Shown: positions 16,108-24,909 of the stretch, piece by piece | Numbering within the stretch: position 1 is the stretch's first letter | How the letters are laid out: each line of letters begins with the position of its first letter | IMG/VR virus record: IMGVR_UViG_3300008107_000422 | Coordinates: 1-28,187 of that record | Length of the DNA: 28,187 nucleotides | Strand: one strand, 5' to 3' | Origin: a virus | Notes under the pieces: generated by a model | Seen by the model: the letters and a program-made list of their open reading frames with translations, nothing else | What the model was told of the DNA's origin: nothing | Database searches by the model: none | Made by a program: the position numbers and the translations under genes

Positions 16108-16766
16108 TGGCAACCAATGCATACATGGCAGGTCGTAAAAAATATCAAAGACCTCAAGGACTTCTTTTTGCAGATAACCAGGGGATCAAGGTTGATGGAT
16201 TTCATATCCCTGAAGGGGACGAGATTGGGTCATTAGGAGCCTCTGTAGACGGCTATGGCGAGTTCTTAATACTTTCTGATAATAATAGGTCACCCATAGA
16301 ATTTAAGAATACTAGAATTGAAAAACGGGAAAGAATGATCAATGGCCGTATGAGGTCATACCATACTGCTGACAAACTAACCATTACAGTATCTTGGGAC
16401 ATGCTTCCATCAAGAGCCTACGACACATATGCAGGGTTTAATTCTAGTGGAGAGCCAAACCTAGTAAAAAATATAAACACTAGGCCAAATCCATTAGAGT
16501 TTACTACTGATGGTGGAGCAGGTGGAGTAGAACTACTTGATTGGTATAAAAATCATAGCGGATCATTTTGGGTTTATCTTGCTTACGACAAATATACTAA
16601 CTTTAAAGACACATACGAGACTGCGCCAGATGAAAGATTTAACAATACAAATAAATATAATGAAGTCATAGAAGTATTCTTTTCAGACTTTAATTACTCA
16701 GTTCAAAAAAGAAGCGGATTGAACTTTGATTTCTGGAATGTATCCTTAACTTTGGAAGAAGTATAA
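16107..16766 (+). CDS. Distal tail (Dit-like) protein
   Basis: The gene directly after the tape measure in siphophages is usually the distal tail protein, which forms the ring joining tube to baseplate. This 219-residue product fits in size and is beta-rich, with DKLTITVSWDMLPSRAYDTY (about 91-110) and SFWVYLAYDKY. It ends in YNEVIEVFFSDFNYSVQKRS and FDFWNVSLTLEEV, a strand pair common at the C-terminus of such proteins. It shares TAATG with both neighbours, with GAGGAG upstream. No enzymatic motif is seen. The Dit role is inferred from position and fold impression. Confidence 0.6.
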   Translation: MATNAYMAGRKKYQRPQGLLFADNQGIKVDGFHIPEGDEIGSLGASVDGYGEFLILSDNNRSPIEFKNTRIEKRERMINGRMRSYHTADKLTITVSWDMLPSRAYDTYAGFNSSGEPNLVKNINTRPNPLEFTTDGGAGGVELLDWYKNHSGSFWVYLAYDKYTNFKDTYETAPDERFNNTNKYNEVIEVFFSDFNYSVQKRSGLNFDFWNVSLTLEEV

Positions 16767-19700
16767 TGTTTCAGGATAAAGATTTACTAAATCACATAGA
16801 GACAAGTTCATCTGTTAAAACACAGTCAGCCGTTATTGCTGAATGGAATATGAATATCTATACAAATATACTGGCAGTTGGAAACTATAGGTATCGTCCA
16901 AACCAATCATCTTCTATTTATAGAACAATCCCAAATACTTTTTCTTTAGAAAATAAAAATACTAGTACAGCATTTTATTATGGTGCAACCGATGCAGATG
17001 TAGTTGTTGACGCAGGGTTTGAAAATAATGATTTACCAATGAAACTTGTTCCTAAAAAAGATAAACTAAAAATGCTTTACTCTTTAGAAGATTGTTTAAA
17101 GCCGTTTAGACCTAGATCTGGAATTAATAAAGCAATGTTGTTGGACGGAAGATTTCTTCACAATCCAGATATAAACATGGCAAGAAAGCCAAGATACTAT
17201 ATGGCAGACAAAAATGATCCATTTAAATACTGGACATCCTATAGAACTGAAAATGGAATTGAGTATGGCATATCTAATAAAACAATTAATGGAAGGCATG
17301 CAATTGAGGATGCTGCTCCATTTGTTGTTTATAAAGAAAAAGTTCCAGCAAACAGAATTGTTGTAAAAATGCAAACAAATACAGGAGACATTAACTCTGG
17401 AGTATATACAAAAAAGTCAGGATCTTTTCCAGACCCTTATTTTGGAGAACTAAATCAAACCACCCCAAATGTTTGGAAAGTCCAAGTATTAAAAAACAAT
17501 AGTTGGGTAGATGCATTCTCATTCTCTGATCAAAATAAAAGAAAAGATGGAACACCAATAATCCAGTCAGACGGATATGTTGAACTATCTTATGGTCTTA
17601 TAGTCCCAAAAATATATTCAGAAGTCTTTACTTATCGTGGAGAACTTTCATCCGTATCTCTTAAGCCAATTGCTGGAACAAGAGAAGGAGATGCTTTTCT
17701 AGTTGTTGAAAATTCTGGAGATATTGGAGAGTACCATATTTGGTATAAGGGAGAATGGAAAATATTTGTTCCCACGTATGGCTGGAAGTTTCAAGAGCCA
17801 GAAGTTGATAGTCTTACAAATTTCGTTACTGAGTTGTCAGACCCTACAAAATATGTAGTGAGAGGAGAAACTAAGTATAAGGAGTTTGAATATATTTCTG
17901 GAATTAGGATTGTGGTAGACAGCATGAAGAAGTTTGACTCATCTTTTGACCTTATAGAACTTTCTCCAAGACTCACGGCAGACCTATCAGATCGAGTAAA
18001 ATCTTTTAGTGTTAATAAAAGTGCTTCAGACTTAGGCGTAAGCGGTATGCCAGTAGGACAACTTCTTGCATCTACTGGTACTATTTCTTTTTTTGATTTT
18101 GATGATTCGTTTAGTGATGAAAACATAAAAAGTATTATTGCTAATAAAAAAATAAAAAATGTTCAAGTTAAAATATATGAAGTTTTAACAGATGGTGTCG
18201 GAATAGACTACTATGTTCCAGTTAAGACAATGTATTCTGATGGATTTCCAAAAACAAATAATCAATCAAAGGAAGTATCTTTAGATTTAAGAGATTTATA
18301 TTTTTATTTTGAGTCACAGACTGCCCCAGAAATTTTATCTACAAGTACATCCGTAAGTGCTGCAGTATCTCTGCTTCTTGACTCTATTGGTTTTTCTAAT
18401 TACATATTTAAAAGGGTTGAGGGAGAATCCGAAATGGTAATCCCCTATTTCTTTATTCCTCCAGATAAAAGCGTCGCAGAAGTTCTAGAGTACTTGGCAA
18501 TTTCTACACAGACAGCAATGTTCTTTGATGAATATAATAATTTTGTAATGATGAGTAAAGACTACATAATGCCAACAGAAGAACAAAGACCTACAGATCT
18601 AACACTTTATGGTTCATCAGATTCTGCTGATGTCGAAGTTATAAAAAATAAAACAACTAAGCCTAAACTTTCAAACATTATTGAGTTAACCAGCCAGAAC
18701 AATCAAGTTTATAATGGTGGGCAAATATCTTACACCACAAGACACATACAAAGGTCGGTTGGAACTATCAAAGAAGCACTCATGGTCGATAGGGAAAGAT
18801 CTTATATTTATAAGCCAGTTCCTCTTTGGGAAGTTTCTGGGACAGAGTTTACAAAATCAATAAACCAAGAAGTTGGAAACATGTCTAGTTATTCTCTTAG
18901 TGCAATACCTTTAAACTCTTCTCTTTCTTCTTTGGTTCCAAAGGTTTCTAGTGGTAGAGTTATAAATAATACTATTGATTTAGGAGAGGCAATATATTAT
19001 ATATCAAGATACAATGGATATTTTTATGCAAATGCAGAAATTATAAAATATGATGCAGTTCAATACAACGTTTCAGGTTCTGGAGATGTGTGGATTAATA
19101 GTGTTGATGAGTACAGCAAGTATTTTGCTTCACTACCTTTTAATGGGAAAATATATCCAACAGGTCTTATAAGAATATTCTCTGAGCCAAACTATGAAGA
19201 AGTTAACGGACTCTCTAGACTAAAAGATGGGGATGTTGCAAAGCATGGAAGAGGACAGTTTGGAACTCCTGTTGTAGAACACACGGCTGGACTAGGTGAT
19301 CATTGGTCAAATAATGAGAATGTAAGAGGCTGTAATATGGAGTCTAAATATTTGTTTAGGTTTAATCAAACTCTTCCAGAAACAACTAAAGATGTGGCAG
19401 CGGGAATTAATAATACACTTGCTACAAAAACAACCAGAAACGGAATTATTAAAAATTTTTATTCTTCTAAATACATTGCAGAGTCCAACATTAATAAAAT
19501 GCCTTCAGTTCAGGCGGGGACCGTACAGTCTTCAGCCTTAGTAATGAACGGCGCAGGGTTCAAAACAACAGAATCCCCTACAGACTTTATATCTTACGTA
19601 TACAAACCGCTAGATAACAACTATAAGCATTTTGGAACAAGGCTTAGAGTAATCGGAAGAATTAATGATAACGAAAAAAACGGTCAAACTCCAGTAGGAC

Positions 19701-21067
19701 TAGCAGAACTATATACCGTAGCAGGTAAAACAGCAGACGAAAAGATTACCATCTCTGGTGGTGGAGGAGGTCTTGGAATCATGGTTGATCCAAAAACAAA
19801 TGCTGGATACTTTTTTGAGATAATTGCCCTTGATGCAACTAAACTAACAGACACTCAAAGACAAAATGTTCATAATATTATTTTTTATAAAACAGAGGCT
19901 CGCAAGTCAACAGACACTAATCCAGAGGCACCAGCAATTCCAGTTAAACTATATGAGGGTCTTGCAAACATATCTGTAGATGGAGGAGACTTTGCAGGTC
20001 AGTATAGGCTATCTGCTGAACAGGATCCAACTGTGTATGACTTGTCAGTAGAGTATCAAAACATTGGATCAAGAAGAAAATTTTTCTTATACCTAAATAA
20101 TAATCTTATTGCTACAGTATTTGACGAGTCTCCGCTAAAAGTTTATAACAATGTTGCTCTTTTTGTTAGAGGATCATCTAGAGTTATGTTTGAAAATGTA
20201 TATGCACTAGCAAACAATTACTCCCAAAATACTTCATTTGAACTAAACACTCCAATCTCAAGCGTGTTCGGTGACTCAAAAGTAAATGCTCACGACTCAT
20301 TCAGAAAATATTCTATGAGCGGAATGGTTCAGGCATCCTATTTAACAGGAATCGGTTCTGCTCAGCCACCAAAATTTAGTATGTACTTTGATGAGTTTGG
20401 AACCATTATGAGAGAGGCAGCATCTTTTAACTTTAAGTATGATTTAGCATATCCAGCATTGTACGCAGAAATGTCTCCAACCTTTAACAAACTAAAGGGC
20501 TATGCAGTTTCTGGATTTAGAGCAAGATCTTATGGAGCAGAGTTTTTAATTTTTAATACAACAGACACTGCTTTAAATTTAGATGAGACAAGTCAAAATT
20601 ATTTAAGAGTTCAAGGAGTTGCTTTTACTAATCAATCTCCAAACAACTTTACTGTTGATGAGTACTTTTTAAAAAATAGCGACATGTCAGATCCACAGTT
20701 TGATTCAACTGGGTTAGTAACATCTGTAGGAAAAATAGCAAAAAACTATGAAGACATAAAAGCAAGCAGAATGCTATACGGAAGAAAAGACTTTTCATTA
20801 GATGTTCCATATGTTCAGTCCAAAGATGATGCTGAATCATTAATGTCTTGGCTTGTGCAGAAAATAACAAAGCCAAGAAAGTCTATAGGTCTTAAGATAT
20901 TTGCAAACCCCATGATACAACTTGGAGATATTGTAAAGGTGGACTATGTAGAAAAAGGTATAAATAAAATTGATAATGATAATTCTAGGTTTGTAGTGTA
21001 CAATATAGAGTATTCAAAATCACAAGATGGTCCAGAAATGTCTATATTTTTAAGTGAGGTGTTATAA
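16766..21067 (+). CDS. Tail-tip hub / minor tail protein (Tal-like)
   Basis: A 1433-residue baseplate protein. The central section around 395-660 (LSPRLTADLSDRVKSFSVNK, GTISFFDFDDSF, then FFIPPDKSVAEVLEYLAIST) resembles the hub fold of tail-tip proteins. A segment near 750-870 (YFYANAEIIKYDAVQYNVSG, LPFNGKIYPTGLIRIFSEP, VAKHGRGQFGTPVVEHTAG) is one I recall as conserved in actinophage minor tail proteins. Residues about 937-1150 look like a concanavalin/LamG-type beta sandwich, which could bind glycans. The last 90 residues (PRKSIGLKIFANPMIQLGDI onward) resemble a hub closing domain. TAATG overlaps on both sides couple it to its neighbours. The exact receptor role is unknown. Confidence 0.7.
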   Translation: MFQDKDLLNHIETSSSVKTQSAVIAEWNMNIYTNILAVGNYRYRPNQSSSIYRTIPNTFSLENKNTSTAFYYGATDADVVVDAGFENNDLPMKLVPKKDKLKMLYSLEDCLKPFRPRSGINKAMLLDGRFLHNPDINMARKPRYYMADKNDPFKYWTSYRTENGIEYGISNKTINGRHAIEDAAPFVVYKEKVPANRIVVKMQTNTGDINSGVYTKKSGSFPDPYFGELNQTTPNVWKVQVLKNNSWVDAFSFSDQNKRKDGTPIIQSDGYVELSYGLIVPKIYSEVFTYRGELSSVSLKPIAGTREGDAFLVVENSGDIGEYHIWYKGEWKIFVPTYGWKFQEPEVDSLTNFVTELSDPTKYVVRGETKYKEFEYISGIRIVVDSMKKFDSSFDLIELSPRLTADLSDRVKSFSVNKSASDLGVSGMPVGQLLASTGTISFFDFDDSFSDENIKSIIANKKIKNVQVKIYEVLTDGVGIDYYVPVKTMYSDGFPKTNNQSKEVSLDLRDLYFYFESQTAPEILSTSTSVSAAVSLLLDSIGFSNYIFKRVEGESEMVIPYFFIPPDKSVAEVLEYLAISTQTAMFFDEYNNFVMMSKDYIMPTEEQRPTDLTLYGSSDSADVEVIKNKTTKPKLSNIIELTSQNNQVYNGGQISYTTRHIQRSVGTIKEALMVDRERSYIYKPVPLWEVSGTEFTKSINQEVGNMSSYSLSAIPLNSSLSSLVPKVSSGRVINNTIDLGEAIYYISRYNGYFYANAEIIKYDAVQYNVSGSGDVWINSVDEYSKYFASLPFNGKIYPTGLIRIFSEPNYEEVNGLSRLKDGDVAKHGRGQFGTPVVEHTAGLGDHWSNNENVRGCNMESKYLFRFNQTLPETTKDVAAGINNTLATKTTRNGIIKNFYSSKYIAESNINKMPSVQAGTVQSSALVMNGAGFKTTESPTDFISYVYKPLDNNYKHFGTRLRVIGRINDNEKNGQTPVGLAELYTVAGKTADEKITISGGGGGLGIMVDPKTNAGYFFEIIALDATKLTDTQRQNVHNIIFYKTEARKSTDTNPEAPAIPVKLYEGLANISVDGGDFAGQYRLSAEQDPTVYDLSVEYQNIGSRRKFFLYLNNNLIATVFDESPLKVYNNVALFVRGSSRVMFENVYALANNYSQNTSFELNTPISSVFGDSKVNAHDSFRKYSMSGMVQASYLTGIGSAQPPKFSMYFDEFGTIMREAASFNFKYDLAYPALYAEMSPTFNKLKGYAVSGFRARSYGAEFLIFNTTDTALNLDETSQNYLRVQGVAFTNQSPNNFTVDEYFLKNSDMSDPQFDSTGLVTSVGKIAKNYEDIKASRMLYGRKDFSLDVPYVQSKDDAESLMSWLVQKITKPRKSIGLKIFANPMIQLGDIVKVDYVEKGINKIDNDNSRFVVYNIEYSKSQDGPEMSIFLSEVL

Positions 21068-21576
21068 TGGCAGTAGATGCAACAGCAAACCAGGCAACAA
21101 CAACCTGGGTATCAGATTTTGGTCGAAGCACCACATCGGCCCCAATCAAGGTAGCAACACCTAATTTAGTAGAAATACTAAACCCTCCACTTGACTACAA
21201 CACCATGACAGAACTTATATTTCAAGATATAGGTGGACAAGAGATGATCAATATTTCTAGGTCTGACGCAATCAATGGCCAAAACATTATGTATAGCATT
21301 ATAAAAAATTTAAAAAATATAATGCTTGACTATAATTCTAACAATATAATTAAACTTCAGGGCACTTCCGATGTATATTTTAAGAACTTTTCAATAAGGC
21401 TTGAGGACAAACTGCCTATTCAGAATTATTCAGAGCAAACACCGAATGTATACATTGAAAACAATACTCAAAACATAGTAGTTGAGTTAGTTAATCTTGA
21501 AGAAGATGAGCAGGTAGAGATAGAAATAATAAGCCAAGGATCGTACTTTGATGATATACTTGAGGATGGGGAATAG
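21067..21576 (+). CDS. Minor tail structural protein, unknown role
   Basis: A 169-residue acidic protein with no named motif. A Thr/Ala-rich N-terminus (1-30) precedes NPPLDYNTMTELIFQDIGGQ, a helix around SIIKNLKNIMLDYNSNNII, and a C-terminal beta section with GTSDVYFKNFSIRLEDKLP, NIVVELVNLEEDEQVEIEII. It overlaps the hub gene by TAATG with GAGGTG upstream, and is closely followed by the next tail gene, so it is very probably part of the baseplate or tail tip. The beta-rich end suggests a scaffold or connector rather than an enzyme. Confidence 0.6.
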   Translation: MAVDATANQATTTWVSDFGRSTTSAPIKVATPNLVEILNPPLDYNTMTELIFQDIGGQEMINISRSDAINGQNIMYSIIKNLKNIMLDYNSNNIIKLQGTSDVYFKNFSIRLEDKLPIQNYSEQTPNVYIENNTQNIVVELVNLEEDEQVEIEIISQGSYFDDILEDGE

Positions 21577-21579
21577 AAC

Positions 21580-22743
21580 ATGATAACTAACGAAGGTAAG
21601 GGTATTTTAGCCAAATATCTTGTAGGGCAGGCTCCAGCATTTGCTTCTTTTATTGCTATTGGTTGTGGAGCAAAGCCAGTTCCGTTAAACTATGTTTTTT
21701 CTACCGAAGAAAAGAATGCTATAAAAAACAAAGAATCTTTAGATTTTGAAATGTTTCGTGTACCAATAACCTCAAGAGGATATGTTACTGAAAATGGTGT
21801 AGACAAAATTGTCTTTACTGGAGAACTTCCAACACTAGAAAGATATGAGATAACAGAGGTTGGACTTTGGTCAGCGGGGTCTAATCCCAGTGCAAACTTT
21901 AATGACAGCAGGCCAATATTCTTGTTTAATGAAAATGAATCTTGGCAGCATGTAAATACTCCTGGATTAGTGGTTGAATTAAATCCATACACGGACAGAC
22001 TAGATTTGGAAGGGGTCTTAATCCCTACTGAAAAATCATTTATAACAAACTCAGACAACCCAACTTTCTTAAGACCAAAACGCTCTGATAAGTATGAAGG
22101 GTCTAGGTTTTTAAATAGTGTTATAGTTCTTAGAGGAGACTTGTCAAAGATAGATAAAGATCCGATTACTGGAATTTTAGAAATAAATCCAACCTCACCT
22201 AGTCATTTAAGGTTAACAGCAGCAACACTAGACTTTGATAAATCATCGCCAAAAGATGAATTTAGATTAGCATTTTCTGTAATAAATAAAGACGAAGACA
22301 GAGAAAATATACAGCCTCATAATGTAAAAATTGTTGTAGAGTTTTCAGATAAAGATGAATTAGATGATACTAAAAAAGAATATGCAAGATTTCAAACACT
22401 TCTTAATGAAGAGGATGTTGACTTTGCAAATCAAAGATACTTTGTTTCTGTTGCAAAATTTGAAGACTTAGATAGAAGTCCTGGCTTTACGTGGAAGATA
22501 GCAAATTTGGTAAAAATTTATGTAACGATAGAGGAAAAAAATCCAAACACAGAGGTTGTTTCTATATCTGATCAATACTATGTTTGCCTTGACGCACTAA
22601 GATTAGAAAATACAACAAACCTTAACCCTATATATGGACTAACAGGTTACTCAGTCATAAAAACAATAGACTCAAAACCTATTGTAAAAATTTCTAACAG
22701 TTCAAATCATATTGAATTTAGATTTGGTTTGGATGTTTTGTAG
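21580..22743 (+). CDS. Baseplate/tail fibre-like protein
   Basis: A 387-residue protein starting MITNEGKGILAKYLVGQAPA followed by FASFIAIGCGAKP, a start resembling the N-terminal anchor of fibre proteins that attach to baseplates. FTGELPTLERYEITEVGLWS (about 85-104) adds to that likeness. The rest (about 150-387) is beta-rich with many Asp/Lys residues and no motif I know. GGATGGGG lies before ATG 21580. The stop overlaps the GTG start of the next gene (TAGTG). A structural role at the tail tip is well supported by context, but a receptor-binding role is only inferred. Confidence 0.6.
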   Translation: MITNEGKGILAKYLVGQAPAFASFIAIGCGAKPVPLNYVFSTEEKNAIKNKESLDFEMFRVPITSRGYVTENGVDKIVFTGELPTLERYEITEVGLWSAGSNPSANFNDSRPIFLFNENESWQHVNTPGLVVELNPYTDRLDLEGVLIPTEKSFITNSDNPTFLRPKRSDKYEGSRFLNSVIVLRGDLSKIDKDPITGILEINPTSPSHLRLTAATLDFDKSSPKDEFRLAFSVINKDEDRENIQPHNVKIVVEFSDKDELDDTKKEYARFQTLLNEEDVDFANQRYFVSVAKFEDLDRSPGFTWKIANLVKIYVTIEEKNPNTEVVSISDQYYVCLDALRLENTTNLNPIYGLTGYSVIKTIDSKPIVKISNSSNHIEFRFGLDVL

Positions 22744-23243
22744 TGGTAGATCAGGGAATAAAAAAGGCTACAGTATTGAAAGAAGATTTGCCTTCTTTTA
22801 ATGCAAACAATTTAGGGTATTTTGTTAGGTATAGAATTGTTTCTGCTGATAAAAATAGATCTTCACACTGGTCTCCATACTATCTTTTGATTAAAGGAAT
22901 AGTTCCAAAAGTTCCTTGCTCTGTTACCGTTACAGGCACTTCTCTAAAAGTTATCAATATGGTCTGGCAACACCCAAAAATTTCAGAGGCTGCTGAAGAA
23001 ACTGAGATAGCAATATTTAAAGAATATGATATATACATAAGGACAAACCGTACGTTTGATCCACTAGATATTGAGAATCCTTTAAATGGTTTTATTAATA
23101 TTGGAAGTTCTTCATCAACACAGTTCTCAACTCTAATGCCTTCTGATATATCTTGGTTCCAGGTTGCAGTTCAAGTTCCCGTTTATCCAAAAGCCTATTC
23201 TGAAAATGCTGCAATTTTTACTTCATCACAGGCAAGCGTTTAG
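22743..23243 (+). CDS. Tail-tip protein, fibronectin III-like
   Basis: A 166-residue protein with a GTG start overlapping the previous TAG by one base. It contains NNLGYFVRYRIVSADKNRSS and then HWSPYYLL, the Tyr-x-Arg-Tyr-x-Ile pattern and hydrophobic spacing seen in fibronectin type III-like folds, then PKVPCSVTVTGTSLKVINMV and WQHP, resembling the first strands of a second such unit. FN3-like modules are common in phage tail-tip proteins and may aid weak surface binding. The fold call is from sequence pattern only. Confidence 0.55.
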   Translation: MVDQGIKKATVLKEDLPSFNANNLGYFVRYRIVSADKNRSSHWSPYYLLIKGIVPKVPCSVTVTGTSLKVINMVWQHPKISEAAEETEIAIFKEYDIYIRTNRTFDPLDIENPLNGFINIGSSSSTQFSTLMPSDISWFQVAVQVPVYPKAYSENAAIFTSSQASV

Positions 23244-23252
23244 TGGTATAAT
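23244..23252 (+). promoter_or_regulatory. Extended -10 promoter, probably leaderless
   Basis: TGGTATAAT is identical to the element at 5384. The last -10 base is 6 bases before ATG 23259, the same spacing as at 4677/4684. There is no ribosome binding site between the upstream stop (23241-23243) and the ATG. Confidence 0.65.
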
Positions 23253-23258
23253 TATAGT

Positions 23259-23702
23259 ATGGCAAAAATACCCCTACCTGAGCGTGGTCAACCACTAGAT
23301 GTTACCTACATTTATGATATGGCGCAAGCAATAAATGATTTGTCTAAAGAAGTATCTCCAGCCACATATGACTATGTAACTGTTCAAACAGCAGATAATG
23401 GCCCTCAGAATAGAAAGATTACAGAAGTTAGAATGCTTGGGGCGTTGGCTAAGGTTGCAAGCAGTAGGTCTGTTCTTGCTGGAGACCAACTTCCATTCAG
23501 TGTTTCTTTTGCTGGAGAGTTTAGGTTCCCACCAATTGTTACTGCAACTGCAGTAAATGCGGGTCAAACTCCTGCAGGTGCAAATGTAACACTCATTTTA
23601 AATGATCCGTCAACATCTTCTGTTAATGGTTTTGTTAAGTTTAATGCCTCTGGTCTTGTATCAGTTAATGTTAACTTAATGATTATGGGAATACCAAATT
23701 AA
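23259..23702 (+). CDS. Tail-tip protein, possible lectin-like end
   Basis: A 147-residue protein, the last of the tail block. The N-terminus (PLPERGQPLDVTYIYDMAQA then INDLSKEV) looks like an attachment helix. The C-terminal 70 residues (FSVSFAGEFRFPPIVTATAV, then a Thr/Asn-rich strand, then VNGFVKFNASGLVSVNVNL) resemble the H-type lectin sandwich, where F-x-x-P-P-x-V is a frequent pattern. That would make it a candidate receptor-binding protein. The ATG is placed for leaderless translation. It ends in TAATG shared with the next gene. The lectin fold is an inference needing structural comparison. Confidence 0.55.
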   Translation: MAKIPLPERGQPLDVTYIYDMAQAINDLSKEVSPATYDYVTVQTADNGPQNRKITEVRMLGALAKVASSRSVLAGDQLPFSVSFAGEFRFPPIVTATAVNAGQTPAGANVTLILNDPSTSSVNGFVKFNASGLVSVNVNLMIMGIPN

Positions 23703-23893
23703 TGCTAAAGTGCAAAAAATGTAGTGGAAGAATGTTTCTTGACAGACAGTACACAACGATTGGTCACCTTGAAACATATTGCATGTCTTGTGGAAACAGA
23801 AATTTTTTTAATCCACCAACAAGTTCTGCGGAGGGTCTATGGCTATTAAAAAGGGAAGTATCGAGAGCGAAGGCTACAATGTCCTCCCTGTAA
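23702..23893 (+). CDS. Small zinc-ribbon protein
   Basis: A 63-residue protein with two CxxC knuckles, C4-x2-C7 and C27-x2-C30, the spacing of a zinc ribbon. The first 35 residues form the ribbon. The rest is a basic helix (WLLKREVSRAKATM). It could be a nucleic-acid-binding or protein-docking adaptor; no specific target can be read. It overlaps the tail gene by TAATG, and its last 55 bases overlap the next gene in another frame, so the two are probably co-translated. It sits at the border between tail and replication blocks. Confidence 0.65.
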   Translation: MLKCKKCSGRMFLDRQYTTIGHLETYCMSCGNRNFFNPPTSSAEGLWLLKREVSRAKATMSSL

Positions 23894-24381
23894 TTCCAGG
23901 GAACCAAAAAGTATGGTTTCTTAATGGAGACCTTGTAAGAGTTTACCATTTAAATAAATCTAATGGAATAATGTCTGTTTATAATATTACAAAAGATCAG
24001 ATTGAAAGTTGTTTAATTTCTGATTTTAAAAAGAATCGTGAGAGAGCATATACTGTTAGAGAGACTGCTGATTTAGTTAATCGTCATAAAAAATATATGC
24101 CATCATTAATGAAACGAGGAGTCATTCCATTTCCAACGGGATCTCAAAAAGGTGGAGCAAGAGGCTTTCAAGTAAGGTCATATTATTCAGAATCACAAGT
24201 AAGAGAGATACGTGATATACTTGCTACATACCATATTGGCAGACCAAGAAAAGATAATTTAATAACAAATGATATTACGCCCAGTAAGCAAGAGTTGACA
24301 AGAAGAATGGGCGATGGTATACTTACATATACGAGAACTGAAGATGGTCGATTCATTCCAATCTGGTCTGAATCTATTTAA
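23839..24381 (+). CDS. MerR/excisionase-type HTH regulator
   Basis: A 180-residue protein with a winged-helix region at about 70-125: AYTVRETADLVNRHKKYMPS contains the recognition helices and RSYYSESQVREIRDILATYH follows, like MerR or excisionase DNA-binding domains. IGRPRKD at 133-139 resembles an AT-hook, which binds A+T-rich minor groove. The N-terminal 60 residues (VWFLNGDLVRVYHLNKSNGI) look like a small beta domain. GGAGGG is five to six bases before ATG 23839, which lies inside the preceding gene. It may control the switch from early to late transcription, but the target is not visible. No integrase is present in the window to support an excisionase role. Confidence 0.65.
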   Translation: MAIKKGSIESEGYNVLPVIPGNQKVWFLNGDLVRVYHLNKSNGIMSVYNITKDQIESCLISDFKKNRERAYTVRETADLVNRHKKYMPSLMKRGVIPFPTGSQKGGARGFQVRSYYSESQVREIRDILATYHIGRPRKDNLITNDITPSKQELTRRMGDGILTYTRTEDGRFIPIWSESI

Positions 24382-24394
24382 CGAAGGGTATGAA

Positions 24395-24601
24395 ATGGAA
24401 AACGAAGACACAAAGGTATCTGTTACACTTGGATACACACTTAACCTTGGCAATTTTCAATCGCTAAGACTTGATCTTGGAGTCGTTGACTCAAGACGTA
24501 ATGGGGAAACTGTAGACCAATCATTTGAGCGAGTCTATAAATTTGTTGAAGATAAGTTAACTGAAAAGATTAACGAAGCAAAGTCTGAAATTAACGAGTA
24601 A
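24395..24601 (+). CDS. Small conserved-type phage protein, unknown
   Basis: A 68-residue protein with unknown function. The frame stays open upstream to 24314, but ATG 24395 is chosen because GAAGGG (24383-24388) lies six bases before it and 24314 is deep in the previous gene. It has a beta hairpin (VSVTLGYTLNLGNFQSLRLD) and a charged C-terminal helix (FERVYKFVEDKLTEKINEAK). The pattern T-L-N-L-G-N-x-x-S-L-R-L recalls small proteins often found near phage replication or recombination genes, but I cannot name a function. TAATG overlaps the next gene. Confidence 0.6.
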   Translation: MENEDTKVSVTLGYTLNLGNFQSLRLDLGVVDSRRNGETVDQSFERVYKFVEDKLTEKINEAKSEINE

Positions 24602-24909
24602 TGGCCGAACGCAAAGACCGTATGGCTTTGCTTTCAAGATACAGTAAGTATCATACCGCAAGGTACGAATCAAAGCCATCTCTGAATCTAAACGTAGAGC
24701 AGTGGGCCTCTGACGGCCTTGTAGAGTCATACGGACTCTCTGGCTGTTACGATATACTTGAGTATTACTTTTCAGTTGCAGAGAACCCATCTTGGAACTA
24801 CTTTGCTTACAACGCAGAAAAAATTTTACAGGCACAAAAAGATAAAAAAAGAGATGACGAAGAGAGAGCAGAGCGTAGAAGAATGGCTAAGGAGTGGCTA
24901 AGTGAATAA
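24601..24909 (+). CDS. Unknown protein upstream of helicase
   Basis: A 102-residue helical protein. The N-terminal part has KYHTARYESKPSLNLNVEQW, the middle CYDILEYYFSVAENPSWNYF, and the end is a highly charged helix (DKKRDDEERAERRRMAKEWL). It overlaps the DnaB-like helicase gene by 8 bases, so the two are probably co-translated. That context makes a helicase partner or loader an attractive idea, but no AAA+ or known loader motif is present. It starts in the previous stop (TAATG). Confidence 0.55.
   Translation: MAERKDRMALLSRYSKYHTARYESKPSLNLNVEQWASDGLVESYGLSGCYDILEYYFSVAENPSWNYFAYNAEKILQAQKDKKRDDEERAERRRMAKEWLSE

Noticed and set aside
18088-18094. T TTT TTT slippery heptamer in the hub gene with an immediate -1 stop
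   Set aside because: The phase is canonical, but it falls inside a structural gene at no domain boundary. A slip would give a useless truncated protein. A chance event in A+T-rich DNA is more likely.
24314-24394. Upstream extension of the 24395 gene
   Set aside because: It would lie fully in the preceding gene without a ribosome binding site, whereas ATG 24395 has one at good spacing.
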